From contig JACGWO010000012.1 of NCBI GenBank assembly GCA_034509735.1, forward strand, positions 7,314,367 through 7,378,366: a stretch of 64,000 nucleotides of DNA, read 5' to 3'. Positions 10,181 through 23,565 of this stretch are shown piece after piece. Every line of letters starts with the position of its first letter. Positions within the stretch are counted from its first letter, which is position 1. The DNA comes from Sesamum alatum (taxonomy: Eukaryota > Streptophyta > Magnoliopsida > Lamiales > Pedaliaceae). The notes beneath the pieces are model-generated. The model ran no database searches. It had not been told where the DNA came from and saw only the letters and a program-made list of their open reading frames with translations. The position numbers were made by a program, and so were the translations under genes.

Positions 10181-13100
10181 ATGTTCAAGAAGTCAGTGGA
10201 GGCCAAATCCCAACAGCGCCTCTCCGGAGCAGATCGCAAGAAACTGAAACGTGCAATCAAGGACCGATTTCCCAATGCTTCTGACCCTCATATCGATCTT
10301 CTACTTCCTCCCAAGGTCTATGCATTCCTATTCTAAAACCTTTTGTTATCTGCTTTCATTTCTCTAGCTTTTTGCCGGCGGTTCTACAAATATCGTTACC
10401 ACATGGATGCTCTGGAGTTCCTCTTTTATTTTCTTAAAATTTCTTTCTGTTACATGTCTATTCTGATTACTGCATATGGTTAATATAAGCAGTGTGTTTG
10501 AGTAAGAGCTGATGGTATGCTGAATGTTTGACGATTCTCAAGAACTTGTTTCTGTTGTGAAAAATGAATATTTAAGATACACGTTTCTGTGCAAAGCTTG
10601 CACCTTTACCATATAAAGTACGAGTTTCTTGCCACATAATACCTCCTTCTTGCTTATTGTTTCCAATCGGAAGTAGATATTGAGTGTTTAACAAGCATTT
10701 ACTTTGAATTTAACTTTTGTCTTTCTGTTACCGTATTAGTTGCCCGTATGAGTTTGGGTTAGTAGCATCTTAGTGCATCATAGTGAAGGTCATAAGTTGA
10801 GAACTTTAGATGGGAAAACAGAATTTGATAGGTCACAAAACAATATTTTCCGGTTTTGGCTATTGTTATGTACAAGCTGCACCTGTCTAGTGTTGACATG
10901 ATCTATTATGTTTTAGGTAGAAATAACTGTGTCAAAGTATCCAAACCGAGTACTTGTGTATGGTCTGGAAGGGGACTGCCCCATGTTTTATGATGGCGAT
11001 GGACGAGGCTCAGAAATATTCCCTACAGGTACTGATAAGCTAGTGTTATATACAGAGTATGTCGTACTTTTATTAGTGCCTGTAAGTTTCTTGCTTGAGC
11101 TGTTGACTGCATCTGAATTATTTTTATTTCTTGTTTCCTGTTTATTCGATATTCAATCTCTATGGCTAATTATTTCAGTTCGTGTAATTTGAACATAGCA
11201 CCAATTAGATGGGATAATTCATATTCTGCTTGCATGAAAATTCTCTTTTTAAAGTTGGCTGGGTTTGGTGTCTTCTTACTGGACAGGTGAGACTAACCCT
11301 GAACTGTCTCTGGCATCTGAAATCAGGGCATCCGGATTTTTACTTCTTTTGACTGAACTGATGTTGGGAAGTAGAGTAAAATAGTAGTGATATTGGAGAA
11401 TGTCAATGCCACTTTCTTAAATGGAAGTTTTGTCGAGTCTACCACCAAATAGGATGTAATCTTAAATACTTTCTACACGTTGGCTGCATGTAAATTAGTG
11501 GTTCTTGTTTGGTTAACTTTAAGTGTGTGCAATCAACCTGGCTTCCTCTTGATAAAGAAAGCTTCAAAAGTAGTTGTAACCTATAAAAAGTAGTTGCAAT
11601 CTGACGGTGGTTAAATAATAGGGGTTCTCCATTTAAGACAACCTCATGGTATCTTTGTAATGTTGCATTTCTCGAGTGTTCAATCTAAAACCATGAAAGA
11701 TTACTTGTTTATAGCAACTAATTCCTGTTTATTCTCTGAAAAAGTATTTTCTTCTGTTTAATCTAAGATGCTTTATTTTTCTGTTCTAATTGCTAATATG
11801 TAAACTGCTGTACGTGTGGGCTTGTACTCTACCATGTTTTCTTAGGGCTTCTCATGACAGACTGCTGATTTTCCCATCCTACTTGATGTCAGTTTATGCT
11901 TTGTGGAAGGTTCCAGATCTTTTGCCTGCTTTTACGCTGAAAGGGGGTGAAGTGTCTCGATTTGTTCTTGGCGGGGCTGATTTGATGTTTCCTGGAATCC
12001 AAATTCCTGCTGAAGGTCTTCCATCATTTTCAGCTGGAGAGCCTTGGGCCGTCAAAGTTCCTGGCAATCCAGCGCCAATAGCTGTAAGCTATACAAGATA
12101 TGATTGTTGCTAGATTAAGTCGGCTTGAACTGTTAAAACTTCTAACTGGATATGTGATGTAATTTCTTTACTCAGGTAGGCACTACCACCATGAGTAGCA
12201 CAGAAGCATTGAAGGCTGGTTTGCGTGGAAAGGCATTAAGGATAAGTCATTACTACCGTGATACGCTTTGGTAAAGCAGCAGGGAACTTCATCTGAACAA
12301 TCTGTTTTTAATCAGAAGAAATACCAGACGTGGACTCCTAGACAATCATTTCTCTTATTTTTATGTTTGTATTCTGTGATTTGTTTTCCAGGGAATCAGC
12401 TGAAAATTGTCATGTCCCAAATGCTGGATTCTTCGAAGATGTTGTATTTGAGGACCCTGCTCTCTGTTCTCCTAGCCAAGCGTCTGATTCATGTCAAGAT
12501 GCTCCCTCAGTTGGTCAGATGAATGCCATTAGCAATGAACATATCGGAGATTCTACTGCTGCTGATGGGACTCCCTCTATTCTTCATCCTGCTTCCACAG
12601 AAGACACCAGTGTGACAAATGAAGCTAGTGAACAAATAACCACAGCCATGGTGGATTTGCAGGTTGTGGAAGATGCAGCTGGCATTGAGTCTAATGTGGA
12701 CGACCATCATTTATTGTCTGTTGAGGATGTAGATGCTCTATTGGACAAGTGCCTTTTGCAAGCCTTGCATACAACAGTCAAAGATAAAGATCTTCCCATG
12801 CCAGGAAGTATATTATGGTAACCAGAAACTGAACCTGTTCTTGGTTGTTGCCCGAGGTTACATTGCATTACTTGAATGTATCAGTTTGTTAAATTATTAA
12901 TTTAATTCAGTTAAATTACGTGCTTATGTGATATTTGCTTATTATTCTCTATTTGTCAGGTAATGACTTGAATTAGTTTAAACAGAGTTCATTGAATGAT
13001 TCCTCAAGAATTTATAAGTTTCTGTGTATTCATGCCAATATGATAGCACAATGGACTCTTGCGTTTTTACGTACATGAAGTAAATACAGCAACACCATAG

Positions 13101-15295
13101 TTTTAATTATTTGGACTTGTTAAATTTCACGTGGAAAGCTTTATACAGTTGAAATGAGTGTTTCCTTGATCACGTCCAGATCGAATAGTATCCGGACTTT
13201 AAGCTAGTTGATTAGTTCAATGAGAACATTTTGTTGTAATAATAGTAAAAGATGATATGTAATGATCAAATGCTGCCGTGGGATAGAGCTATTAATATAG
13301 GCCTATGTAGAAAGGTGAAGTCAGGTCAAAAGTATACTTCATTATCCTGTTATTTCTGTCTTATCTAAATAGCTCTCATGTAATGTTCCCAGGTGTCTTA
13401 GGTTGTTCGTGGTCTATGTTTAATATGCCTGTTGCCTATTAAAAGTTTGATGAACTATAGTGCATAATTGTCCTGGTTGTTTGTGCTGTTACAGGTCTAG
13501 TCATGTATTACCTTGCAGACCTTCGGGTATTACACTTGACATAAAGAAGTCTTCTTATAAGAAGCTATCCAAGTGGCTACAGTCGAAATCTGCTAGTGGA
13601 CTGGTGAGGTTGAATTTGCTTTCTTCATCGACTAATTATTGCCAGTCCCAATTTTGTTCCACCAAACTATGGATCGCTTTCGTGAAACTCAAGTCTTGAG
13701 TCTCTTTAATTTTGATGACCCAAACAGTGACAGCTGAGTTTGTAGATCAACTCGTGGACCATTTGTTATTGCTTTTGAAGCTCTCTTTTATAAGAGTTAT
13801 GATGCTACAATTTGGTTCTACAATCGTTGTTGCTATTCGTATGTTACTATTCTCATGTTTGTGGATTTGATTGCTTAATATTGCGTCTCTTACATTTACT
13901 GCATGCCAGATTTCAGTTAAAGAGGATAAACATAAAAAAGAGGTGACACTATCCTCAGTTAACCGCAATCACCTGGACTACACATCTTTCAAGCCAGAGA
14001 AGAAGAAAGTGGAGAAGAATGAACAATCCACAAAGAACAATGCCAATGAAGGACAGTTCCACAAATTACTTGATGTTGTGGAGCTTTATAAGCCAACTAC
14101 ACACGTCAATCCTATATTTGCTGCCATTGGAGCAGACACAGGGAAACTGTATAGTGCTTCAGATGCTTCTCAAATTGTTTTTGGATACATTGAAAAAGAG
14201 AAGCTAGTGAAACAAACAAACAAGTCCATCGTGGTTCTGGATGCAACTTTATGCGATGCTTTGTTTAAGGGTGCTATTAAAAAGGGTTCAATGTATCCAA
14301 CTGAAATTCATAAGAAAGATATAGGTCAAACCTTTATCAATCGAATGCAAGCTCATCACGTAGTGACAAGAGGAAGTGATTCTGTTGTTCGGAAAGGTGC
14401 TCTTAAGCCACTTCAGATAGTGACAGAACGAAGGCAAGGGAACAAGAAAGTCACAAAACTTTCTGGTCTGGAGTCCTTTTTGATAGATGCAGAGATATTG
14501 GCTTCAGAGTTGCAGAAGAAGTTTGCTTGTAGTACAACAGTATCGGAACTCCCCGGTATGGCTTTAGAGTACTCATCTTACTTTCACTTCGTAAAACTCT
14601 CTCTCTCTCTCTGGGTATGTATTATTGGGGGATAGGTGACGAAAAAATTGACCGCTTTTTGGTCTTCATACATCTTTTTCCCCTTTTTTGGTGGGATTGG
14701 TCTCGGCAAAATTAAGGTTGAGACATTTTTGCACATCTTTCTATCAAAGTAATCATATGTTCATTTGATCTGCAATGATATTAGTCGGAAAGTCTATCTA
14801 AATGTTTTAAGAATTTACTTCGGTTGCATGTTACCAGCATGTTGTGTGGATATACTGTAGAAGTGTGTCAATGCTTAAATTTGGATTTGACATTTTATTT
14901 GTTTGGGTGTCTCATAAGTGGAAACATTTGTTGATTCATGTGACACATAATTTCTCCACTTCTTTCATATTCAATATGCCCTCACTCTGATTTCTTTGTA
15001 AAGTAAATTGTCACGTGAAAATGTTTACAAAGATTTCTTATCCTTTTCGATTATAGGTGATGTTGACATTCTCTTCCTCCATGTTATAGTCTCTGAGATC
15101 GTTTGCTTTTACTTGAGTATGATGTCATTTTATTTCTTATTTATTAAATGTATGCAATGTTAAATGCAAATAGGTAAAAAGGGCCTTGAAGTTTTGGTCC
15201 AAGGCGGTGTCATTGATGATCTTGCAAGACATCTTGTTGAACAATATGGTGTGCAAAAGAGATTCATCGAAGTTCTTGACAAGACCAAGAAATAG
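10181..15295 (+). CDS. EIF2D: eukaryotic translation initiation factor 2D (eIF2D, ligatin-type)
   Basis: Eight coding exons join in phase: 10181-10315, 10917-11028, 11893-12083, 12176-12270, 12392-12817, 13495-13603, 13910-14555 and 15174-15295, giving about 611 residues, near the family length. eIF2D delivers tRNA to the ribosomal P site without GTP and helps recycle 40S subunits. In order: the N-terminal pre-PUA region (MFKKSVEAKSQQRLSGADRK), a PUA domain (VYALWKVPDLLPAF, FVLGGADLMFPGIQ, GLRGKALRISHYY), an acidic linker with a winged-helix-like segment (LLSVEDVDALLDKCLLQAL), a SWIB/MDM2-like segment around TTHVNPIFAAIGADTGKLYS, and a C-terminal SUI1/eIF1-like domain (KKVTKLSGLESFLID, VLVQGGVIDDLARHLVEQYG) ending RFIEVLDKTKK. 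The ATG at 10181 is the first in frame with the conserved start. The 3' UTR contains one intron. Confidence 0.93.
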
Positions 15296-15830
15296 AATTA
15301 AAGGTGAGTTTTTGCTCTATATGGTGCTGATTTCCTCTATCTCTACTCTTCAATGATGAATTGGGTCAACAGCTGTTTCAAATTTCATGACACAGTCTAT
15401 TGACAATTAATTGAAGAGATATCAATGTTCCTTGTGTTTCTACATTCCAAAATGATAAATCATAATTTTAGGACTTGACCTAAATATTAGGAGCTTTTCA
15501 TGTATTACTGAAACGTATTCTTTTACTTTCTTATTCCTCAGGTCTAATGGTGTATGCTTGGAGGTTCTAAGCAATGCTGGTGATTCACTGGCACCATCCA
15601 ACGGCTTTTCAGTTTTTGTTTTTAGCAAAAGATTTGTCGTGCTGTAAGTTTGTTTAGCTAAAGATATGTGGTGTTGTAAGTTTGTTCAGGAGGAACGAGT
15701 GAATGACCCTACCGTCTTTAACTTTAGGAGTCTTATGCAAAATTCTTTTTTTTTAATTGTATATTATCTAATCTAGTTTTTGTTGTTTAACATTCTAATG
15801 GTATTGAATTCCAGAAACATTGTTACTACA
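15296..15830 (+). other. eIF2D 3' UTR with an intron
   Basis: Eight bases after the stop, AAAG|GTGAG starts an intron that ends TTCCTCAG at 15541. The junction is too near the stop to trigger exon-junction nonsense decay. AT-rich 3' UTR follows. The polyadenylation site is not fixed. Confidence 0.5.
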
Positions 15831-16900
15831 GAAGGTATATCTTTTTAAGGTCATTTTAGAATATTGTTGATCAGAGGTGATCGATCTTTTGTATCTTCCG
15901 AGAGAATATAATGTTGGGAAAAGCTAATTTTTAGCGAGTTTTCTGATGCTTACCTGTGTTCTCTTTCTCTCCTGCTGTTCTGTGTGTTTGAGGGTTCGTT
16001 GGGTTCTAGTGGTTAACGTGCTTATATCTTTTAAAGAATAAATATTTACAAACTTTTGTGAGTCAGCTACGCACTTGAAATACTGAAAAGGGATTAATGT
16101 TCTTGGACTGAACTTAGCGATACGGGTTTCTCATGGAAATTTATCTGTCGGCATTGGTTGGTTTTCTATGGTTGTTCTTAAATAATGAGGTCTCTTATTG
16201 CAGCTGTTTGTGTTTTCCCCACTCAAAAGTTTTTGCTTTCCTGTGTTGTACTGGTTGTTATCCGTAATGTAATGCCTACCACCTCGTGTGCTATAGTCGG
16301 GCCATGCAGGTTATTTTGAGAACATTCTGAAATATTTTTATATTCATCTGACTGCTCATCTTAAAAAACCAGAGAGATAATAAAGCTGGTGAAAATAAAT
16401 ATTTAGATGTAAATTTCTTAGAGCCATATCGAAAAGAAGGTAAGCATGGATTAATATTAATATGTTGTTGAAGTAGCAGAATGATTTGGCATGATGGAGT
16501 CGTCATTTCAGGGAAATCAGACCAATTTCTAATGGAACAGCCCACGAATAAATATTTAGTGTGCGAGTTAAGGGGAGACTGAAAGAAAGAATTGAATGGT
16601 CATAAAGAGAGAGAATGCTTATGCCCACCAACTTTGTTCTTTGATACTTACTCCTCTCCCTCTTTATTGCTTGCCTTTGTTGCTTTCTTCTATTCTTTCG
16701 CCAAAATGCAAACATTGTCTTGAGAATCCTACTAGTAAACTAATGCCCTACCCTGTTGGGTATCTGATGCTGCAACCATATATATGTTGGAACAACATCA
16801 TAACATAATGAGAGAAGCTGCTTGTGTTCTCTATTGTACATTGAGATGACACGATTGAATCTAATTAAAAGTTCATATATGCTTAATACTAATACTTAGG
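15831..16900. other. intergenic, nothing recognised
   Basis: AT-rich sequence. The short frames of 60-85 codons on both strands have no motif and no splice context. Confidence 0.5.
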
Positions 16901-16904
16901 TATG

Positions 16905-17130
16905 TAGATATGTTGATGAAGTTTAGTTTAATTGGCGAAGTTGAGGCCTCATGACTCTAAGGTCATGGTTTCGAGTTCCACCAATGTGTGTATTGTTATT
17001 TTACTTTAATAGTAGATGTCATTCTACTAGATATAATTATTTGATATGGATGATTAATGTATGATTGTTGTAGTTGTTAGGTATAAATATTTGATATTTA
17101 TATTTGTAATCGACTTATTTAAAAGAAAAA
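16905..17130 (+). mobile_element. tRNA-like SINE candidate
   Basis: TGGCGAAGTTGAGG at 16933 fits an RNA polymerase III A box, and GGTTTCGAGTTCCA at 16967 fits a B box. The spacing of about 34 bases is usual for tRNA-derived SINEs. The tail at about 17115 runs into an A-rich stretch (AAAAGAAAAAAAGG). No tRNA cloverleaf closes, so this is not a tRNA gene. Flanking target duplications were not identified, so the ends are approximate. Confidence 0.45.
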
Positions 17131-17659
17131 AAGGAATGTATGTAGATATGGTGTTGCATGCATGGTTGAGGTCTCATTGTATGCTTATTCCTAGTAGCTA
17201 GATGCCGTCGTAACCTTACACGCACTGGCATCTACTTTTCGTTTTATCAGCCATTCGTAACATATTATTATAGGGATTGAACAAGAATCCGCCATTCTTT
17301 ATAACATGCGTATTAATATTGTGCCATTCTTTACATTATATTGGCTTATGAACAAGAATCCATCATTCTCAATAATAAGTGTGTTATTGTGCCAACTCTC
17401 TCAAATAAGTGCTCTCTGAAGCCCAAGCAAATATTCGAATGATTCTGGAAACCAGATATACGAATTATTTATACATGTAGGGCTGTGGATATTTGGGTAA
17501 TATGCTTATGTTAGCATGCAGTACTGCACTAATTAAGTGGAGGATCAAAAGCACCAAAATTTTCATGTGAAGTAAAAGATGTTTTGCATCTGATTCTGGC
17601 TATCCAAGAAAATCAATATATATAGATGTATATTGAGGTTGATTTCTTTGGGGTTCAGT

Positions 17660-20600
17660 ATGAGAGAGAATGAATGGCTTAACGGGTATTTGGAGGCTAT
17701 ATTGGACGTTGGAACAAGAGAGGCAGAAAGAGGCAAGCTCTATAGCCTGAAAAACAGCATAAAAAAGAAAGTTGGTGATGAGAGGTTGAAGTTGGGAATC
17801 CAGAAACAAAAGGAAGAGAAACTATTCAGTCCTACCAACTACTTCGTTGAAGAAGTTGTGAATAGCTTTGATGAGGCAGACCTGCACAAAACATGGATTA
17901 AGGTACTTCCCTCTTCCCTGGCCTACCTATCTATTTGATTAACAGTGTGTAAGGACGTACTTGAATGGATGTGGGCAGGTGATAGCCACAAGGAGTTCTC
18001 GTCAAAGAAATAACAGGCTTGAGAATATGTGCTGGCGCATTTGGCATCTTGCCCGCAAAAAGAAGCAGGTTACCCTTTGATATGGATTAACAGTTGCCTG
18101 CCTAAACACTTTGATAAGCAAACAGATTTATTTATGTTATAAATTCTACTGGCAGATAGCTTGGGATGCCACTCAAAAGCTAGTAAACCGGAGGCTTGAA
18201 CTAGAGAAGGGCCGTAGTGATGCTGCAGGAGATCTTTCTGAGCTCTCAGAAGGTGAGAAGGAGAAAGATCGAACCGACTCACTTACAGACATCTCAAGGA
18301 TAAATTCCCAAACTCAGATTTGGTCAGATCGCCAACTATATGTTGTTTTGATCAGGTATTCAAGGTGTCATTCTTTTGACATATATACAAGCAGTTAAAT
18401 TGATACCAAGATATATAGCTGGATGTTTGCATGTGGTATCTTACAGGTTCATATGGGAAATACGTACTATGGAATTGAATCATACAAGTATTTTAAATTG
18501 CCTCACATCCCAACAAGTACTAATGGAATATATAGTTTATGTTTAATTGTTTATTATTATTATGTATGTAGTCTTCATGGGTTGGTGCGAGGAGAAAACA
18601 TGGAACTTGGACGAGACTCTGATACAGGTGGTCAGGTACTCTAACATCCGTCCTGCAGTTGATACCACAAACTCAAATCATTTTCTTCTTCCTGCAGTCA
18701 GTAAACCACTATTTTTGTGTTCGTTGGATAAATGTTATCAGGTAAAATACGTGGTCGAATTGGCTCGAGCTCTAGCGAACATGGAAGGTGTTCACAGAGT
18801 AGATCTTCTGACACGACAAATCACATCCCCGGAGGTGGACTCCGCCTATGGAGAACCAATTGAGATGCTTTCATGTCCATCTGATGGATTCGGCAGCTGT
18901 GGTGCCTACATTATTCGAATCCCGTGTGGGCCTCCTGACAAGTATACAAACAAATTAAATTTATACACACACACGCACATACACATGTATATATATATTA
19001 TTTCCCTCAAGCTAAACTATAAGAATCCAAACTATTTTATTTCAAGTTTAACAAGATAGTTAACTTGCTGCTATATATTTATGCATCAGGTACATCCCGA
19101 AAGAGTCTCTCTGGGCTTACATACCGGAATTTGTTGATGGAGCTCTCAGCCACATTGTCAACATGGCAAGAGCTCTCGGAGAGCAAGTCAATGCTGGAAA
19201 ACCAGCATGGCCTTATGTCATTCATGGCCACTATGCAGATGCAGGGGAAGTGGCGGCACGTTTATCTGGTGTCCTAAATGTGCCAATGGTATTAACTGGG
19301 CACTCCTTGGGCAGGAACAAATTAGACCAGTTACTTAAACAGGGTAGGCTTTCTAGGGAGGACATCAACACCACCTACAACATAATGAGGAGAATTGAAG
19401 CTGAGGAGTTGGGGTTGGATTCTGCTGAGATTGTAGTAACAAGCACGAGGCAAGAGATTGAAGAGCAGTGGGGTCTGTATGATGGATTTGATATCCAGTT
19501 GGAAAGGAAACTTAGGATTAGGAGACGGCGAGGAGTAAGCTGCCTTGGAAGATACATGCCAAGAATGGTGGTATGGGTATCCTTTTCTTTGCTATAATAA
19601 TTTACTTGTTATATGCTTTAAGTTTGAAGTTGACTTCTTAAAAAACATATAGAAATGACAGCAGTTGGAACATAAAAGAGCAGACCTGATAATTGCACTG
19701 AGAAATTGTATAAACACTTATCATGATGAATTTTATTTACATCGATTTTCAAGAATTGCATTCAACTACTCATACATAAAAGATTTAGGCTATATTATAG
19801 ACGCAATAGCTGGTTCAGTAGGAGGTTCAAATTCAAGAAAGACTGATACAAGGACCAAAACTAGCATCTGCCTATCTGATCTGCTGAGTCTTATATGCAT
19901 CACTACACTAAAAAAACATGGAGTTAAAAAGTAATAACTGCAATGCAGAAAGAAATCTATATATTTTATTTATTCAGTTGGACGACATAGTTTCAAGTGT
20001 TCACCATCAATCACATGTACAGAATGATTAACCTCCATTGCAAGTTATTCCTAATTTGGCAATTTGGGCAGCCTTAATGCAATTGATATTCATATGTTTT
20101 TTTCTGCTTGGGAAGAAAGAATAGCTAATAAGTCGTGGTGATGTGGAACTAGGTTATACCACCAGGTATGGACTTCAGCAGTGTGTTAGCAAAAGAATCA
20201 TTAGACAGCGAAGGAGATCTCAAATCATTAATTGGTACAGACAAGATCCACAAGCGACCTATACCTCTGATATGGTCCGAGGTTAGATTGAATTATTCAC
20301 CAAAAATGCACAGGACACATTGCTTTTCCAAAACATGTTATTCATTGAATGCTGATTAATGTTAAACATATTAATATAGTAAAAGCACAAAAGGAGTAAG
20401 AAAACCACAAAATGCAGATGATACCTCTAAGGTTCTGACAAATTATTCCCAACTTGTGTTGAATGCAGATTATGCGTTTCTTCACAAATCCTCACAAGCC
20501 CATGATACTAGCATTATCTCGTCCAGATCCAAAGAAAAATATCACCACTTTACTCAAGGCTTTTGGAGAATGCCAACCCCTTCGCGAACTGGCAAATTTG

Positions 20601-23030
20601 GTAACGTCACACAACTGCAACTGCAATTTCATTGATGCATTATTGAACTCTCTAAATCTGAAGAAATAATAAGCTATACAAGTGCCAATTGTCACTGCAG
20701 ACACTGATACTTGGTAACAGAGACAACATTGAAGAGATGGCCAACAGCAGTTCATCTGTTATTACCACTGTACTCAAGCTCATTGACAAGTATGACTTGT
20801 ATGGTCAGGTGGCTTATCCAAAGCATCATAAGCAACCAGATGTTCCTGAAATATATCGTCTAGCAGCCAAAACTAAGGTGAATCATCTGATGGATTATAC
20901 ATCAGTTCCAAGGGCTGTATAATTAGTACTCTTGGTAACATAAAGTACCTGTTTCGTGTGAATAGTCGATGTCCACCAGAACAACATTTCATGCCCATTT
21001 ATGGATTTAAATATCATCTTTTACAATGGGAACATTTGAGGTTTTTCTCTTCTTTAAATTGGTAATAATGCTAACAGTAACATTGTTATGATGGATCTTT
21101 CTTGAAGGGAGTTTTCATCAATCCAGCCCTAGTAGAACCATTTGGTCTTACTCTCATTGAGGTCAGTTACAGCCAGCTAGCTGCTTTAAAATTTATAACA
21201 GGCTAACTTGATAGCAGAGTCCAGTTAAATTTTAGAGCTATCTTCACTTTGTTGAGGGACATGTTTTTTCTGCAGGCTGCAGCTTATGGATTACCCATTG
21301 TTGCCACCAAAAATGGCGGACCCGTGGACATACTCAAGGTAATTGTTGTTAGCCCTTCTCCGTACAGACTTAAACTTAAAAGTAAGATATCCAAGTTTCT
21401 GCATGGGGTTATCCAAAGAGCTTGGTTTCTGACAGATTTGAGATCCTAGTCAAGGTCAAGTAAAAAATACAAAGTTCTGTGTTCATAGACAGGTAGCTCT
21501 GAGTCTATTGTCTGTTCTAACAGATATTATTGATTGACCAGGCACTCAATAATGGTCTGCTTGTTGACCCGCATGACCACAAAGCCATATCAGATGCTCT
21601 TCTGAAGCTTGTTGCTGACAAAAACCTCTGGCATGAGTGTCGGAAAGATGGCCTGAAAAATATCCATAAGTTTTCATGGACGCAGCACTGCAGTAACTAC
21701 CTCTCCCATGTCGAGCAGTGCAGAAATTACTACTCAACCAATCATCTTTCCGTTGTGTCAACTCCTGAGGAGCCACTAAGTGAATCACTTCGTGGCATGA
21801 AGATCTTTCTTTTAAAGTTTTCCATCGATGTAGATGTAAAGGGCCAATGCTGAACTTGATGCAGCTAGCAGTCAGCAGAAAGTCATTGATATTCTATTGC
21901 AAAAGGCGACTTCTAAAGGAAAACCCATCGATATTTACTGTCCAGGGAGAAGGCAATGGCTGTATGTAGTAGCTGCAGACAGTTATAACAGCAACGGAAG
22001 TCCTACTGAGGCATTACCCTCAATTATCAAGAATGTTATGCAGGTTGGAGGATCCGAGTCTAACCAGATAGGTTTTGTATTATTGACAGGTTTGAGTCTG
22101 CCGGAGACAAAGGATATGCTGACAAATTGCCAGGTAAAACTAGAACACTTTGATGCACTGGTTTGTAGCAGCGGAAGCGAAATGTACTATCCCCTGGAGG
22201 GATTTTTGTAAATAGATGAAGACTACGAATCCCACATTGGTACCGTTGGCCAGGTGAAAATATTAAATCCATGGTAAGGAGACTTGCTCAGATAGAAAGT
22301 GGTGCTGAGAATGATGATATGCAGCTAAGTCAATGTAGCTCACGGTGCTACTCATATAGCATTAAACCAGGAGCCAAGGTATGATTTTTAATACTTTTGT
22401 TACTTGATTAAATATAGGCAAATGGAATCTGATAAAGGAACACTTGAATTTCATAAACTTTTCCCAATAAAATTGGCAAACTAAAGTGTAACTGGATACG
22501 CATGTGACAGACTTGCAAAATTGATGAACTAAGGCAGAGGCTACGCATGAGAGGCCTGCGGTGCAATCTAGTCTACACGCATGCTGCAAAAAGATTAAAT
22601 GTGATACCATTATTTGCATCAAGATCCCAAGCTCTAAGGTCTGTCTTTCCATTTGAAATCATTTCTGCAGTGATTGTGTAAGGAACCAACACAAACTTGC
22701 ATCATATGCCTGTGACCTTTTACTTAACTCTGCATGTTATGCAGATACTTATCAGTTAGATGGAGTATTGAACTACCCAAAATGGTTGTATTTCTGGGGG
22801 AAGGAGGGGATACGGATTATGAAGAGTTGCTTGGAGGTCTTCACAAGACTGTTATTCTGAGAGGTTCTGTTGATTATACAAGTGAGATGATTGGGCATAG
22901 TGAGGACTCCTTCAAAACGGATGACATAGTCTCTCAGGCCAGCAAAAAGATAGCTCTTGCAGGGGGTTTGAAGTTCATGACATCTCCAAAGTCTTCGGAT
23001 GTATTGGAATCATGTAACCTCTCAGTTTAA
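17660..23030 (+). pseudogene. SPS4: sucrose-phosphate synthase, family C (SPS4F-like); phosphatase-like domain frame-broken
   Basis: SPS makes sucrose-6-phosphate from UDP-glucose and fructose-6-phosphate in the cytosol. Fourteen exons: 17660-17902, 17979-18068, 18156-18355, 18572-18635, 18742-18941, 19090-19570, 20153-20281, 20469-20600, 20701-20877, 21108-21161, 21276-21338, 21542-22378, 22511-22638 and 22745-23030. The first eleven are phase-perfect and encode the N-terminus (ENEWLNGYLEAILDVG) and the GT-B catalytic half ([51 protein letters not shown]). Exon 12 carries several one-base gains and losses, so translation stops at 21851-21853 after about 714 residues. The remaining exon 12 sequence (CPGRRQWLYVVAADSYN, DALVCSSGSEMYYP, YRWPGENIKSM) and exons 13-14 are clearly the sucrose-phosphatase-like domain but are read in shifted frames. 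The exons total 3084 bases, a normal SPS length. About five residues seem missing before LYVVLIS. A truncated but active glycosyltransferase is possible. Confidence 0.85.
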
Positions 23031-23565
23031 CTCTTTGTTTCGTTACCATATATGGTCTGCTAGTGCTCTGGGTTCTTGAAGCATATGACACTTATGTACA
23101 ATTAAAAAAAAGTTATAAACATTTATACCACTTGAGTTCATAAATATAAGTTCATCTAACTTGAGTAAGGCAAAACCTTCAATTTTTACATTTTTAGACA
23201 AAATAGACTGAACTCTACATGAAGTGTATATTGGGTTAGGTTACATGCACAAATGCGTGCACTGTGCATACTTGTCACTTATTTTCAATGGTGAAGAAGA
23301 AAAGATAACACCCAAAGGTAAATCCGACTGGTTTCAAGGTCGTGATTGGGACAAAGACTATGATAGGTACACAGATGATATTTCCTGGGCTTTACTCGTG
23401 AGCAAACTAATCATCTAGATTCTTTGTCATTTTGACTATTGGCACCATTCTTTACACATCTGCCTCTATTGTTTTCACATTAACATTTTAGAAATATGTT
23501 GAAAGAGAGATATCCTAAGGATACCTATGATATTCCTTTATTCTTTACCACCTGAATGGTCAAGC

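Noticed and set aside
16932..16981. tRNA gene
   Set aside because: A and B boxes are present, but the acceptor and anticodon stems do not pair.
19665..19934. Extra SPS exon
   Set aside because: The frame lies in intron 6, lacks family sequence, and the flanking exons join in phase without it.
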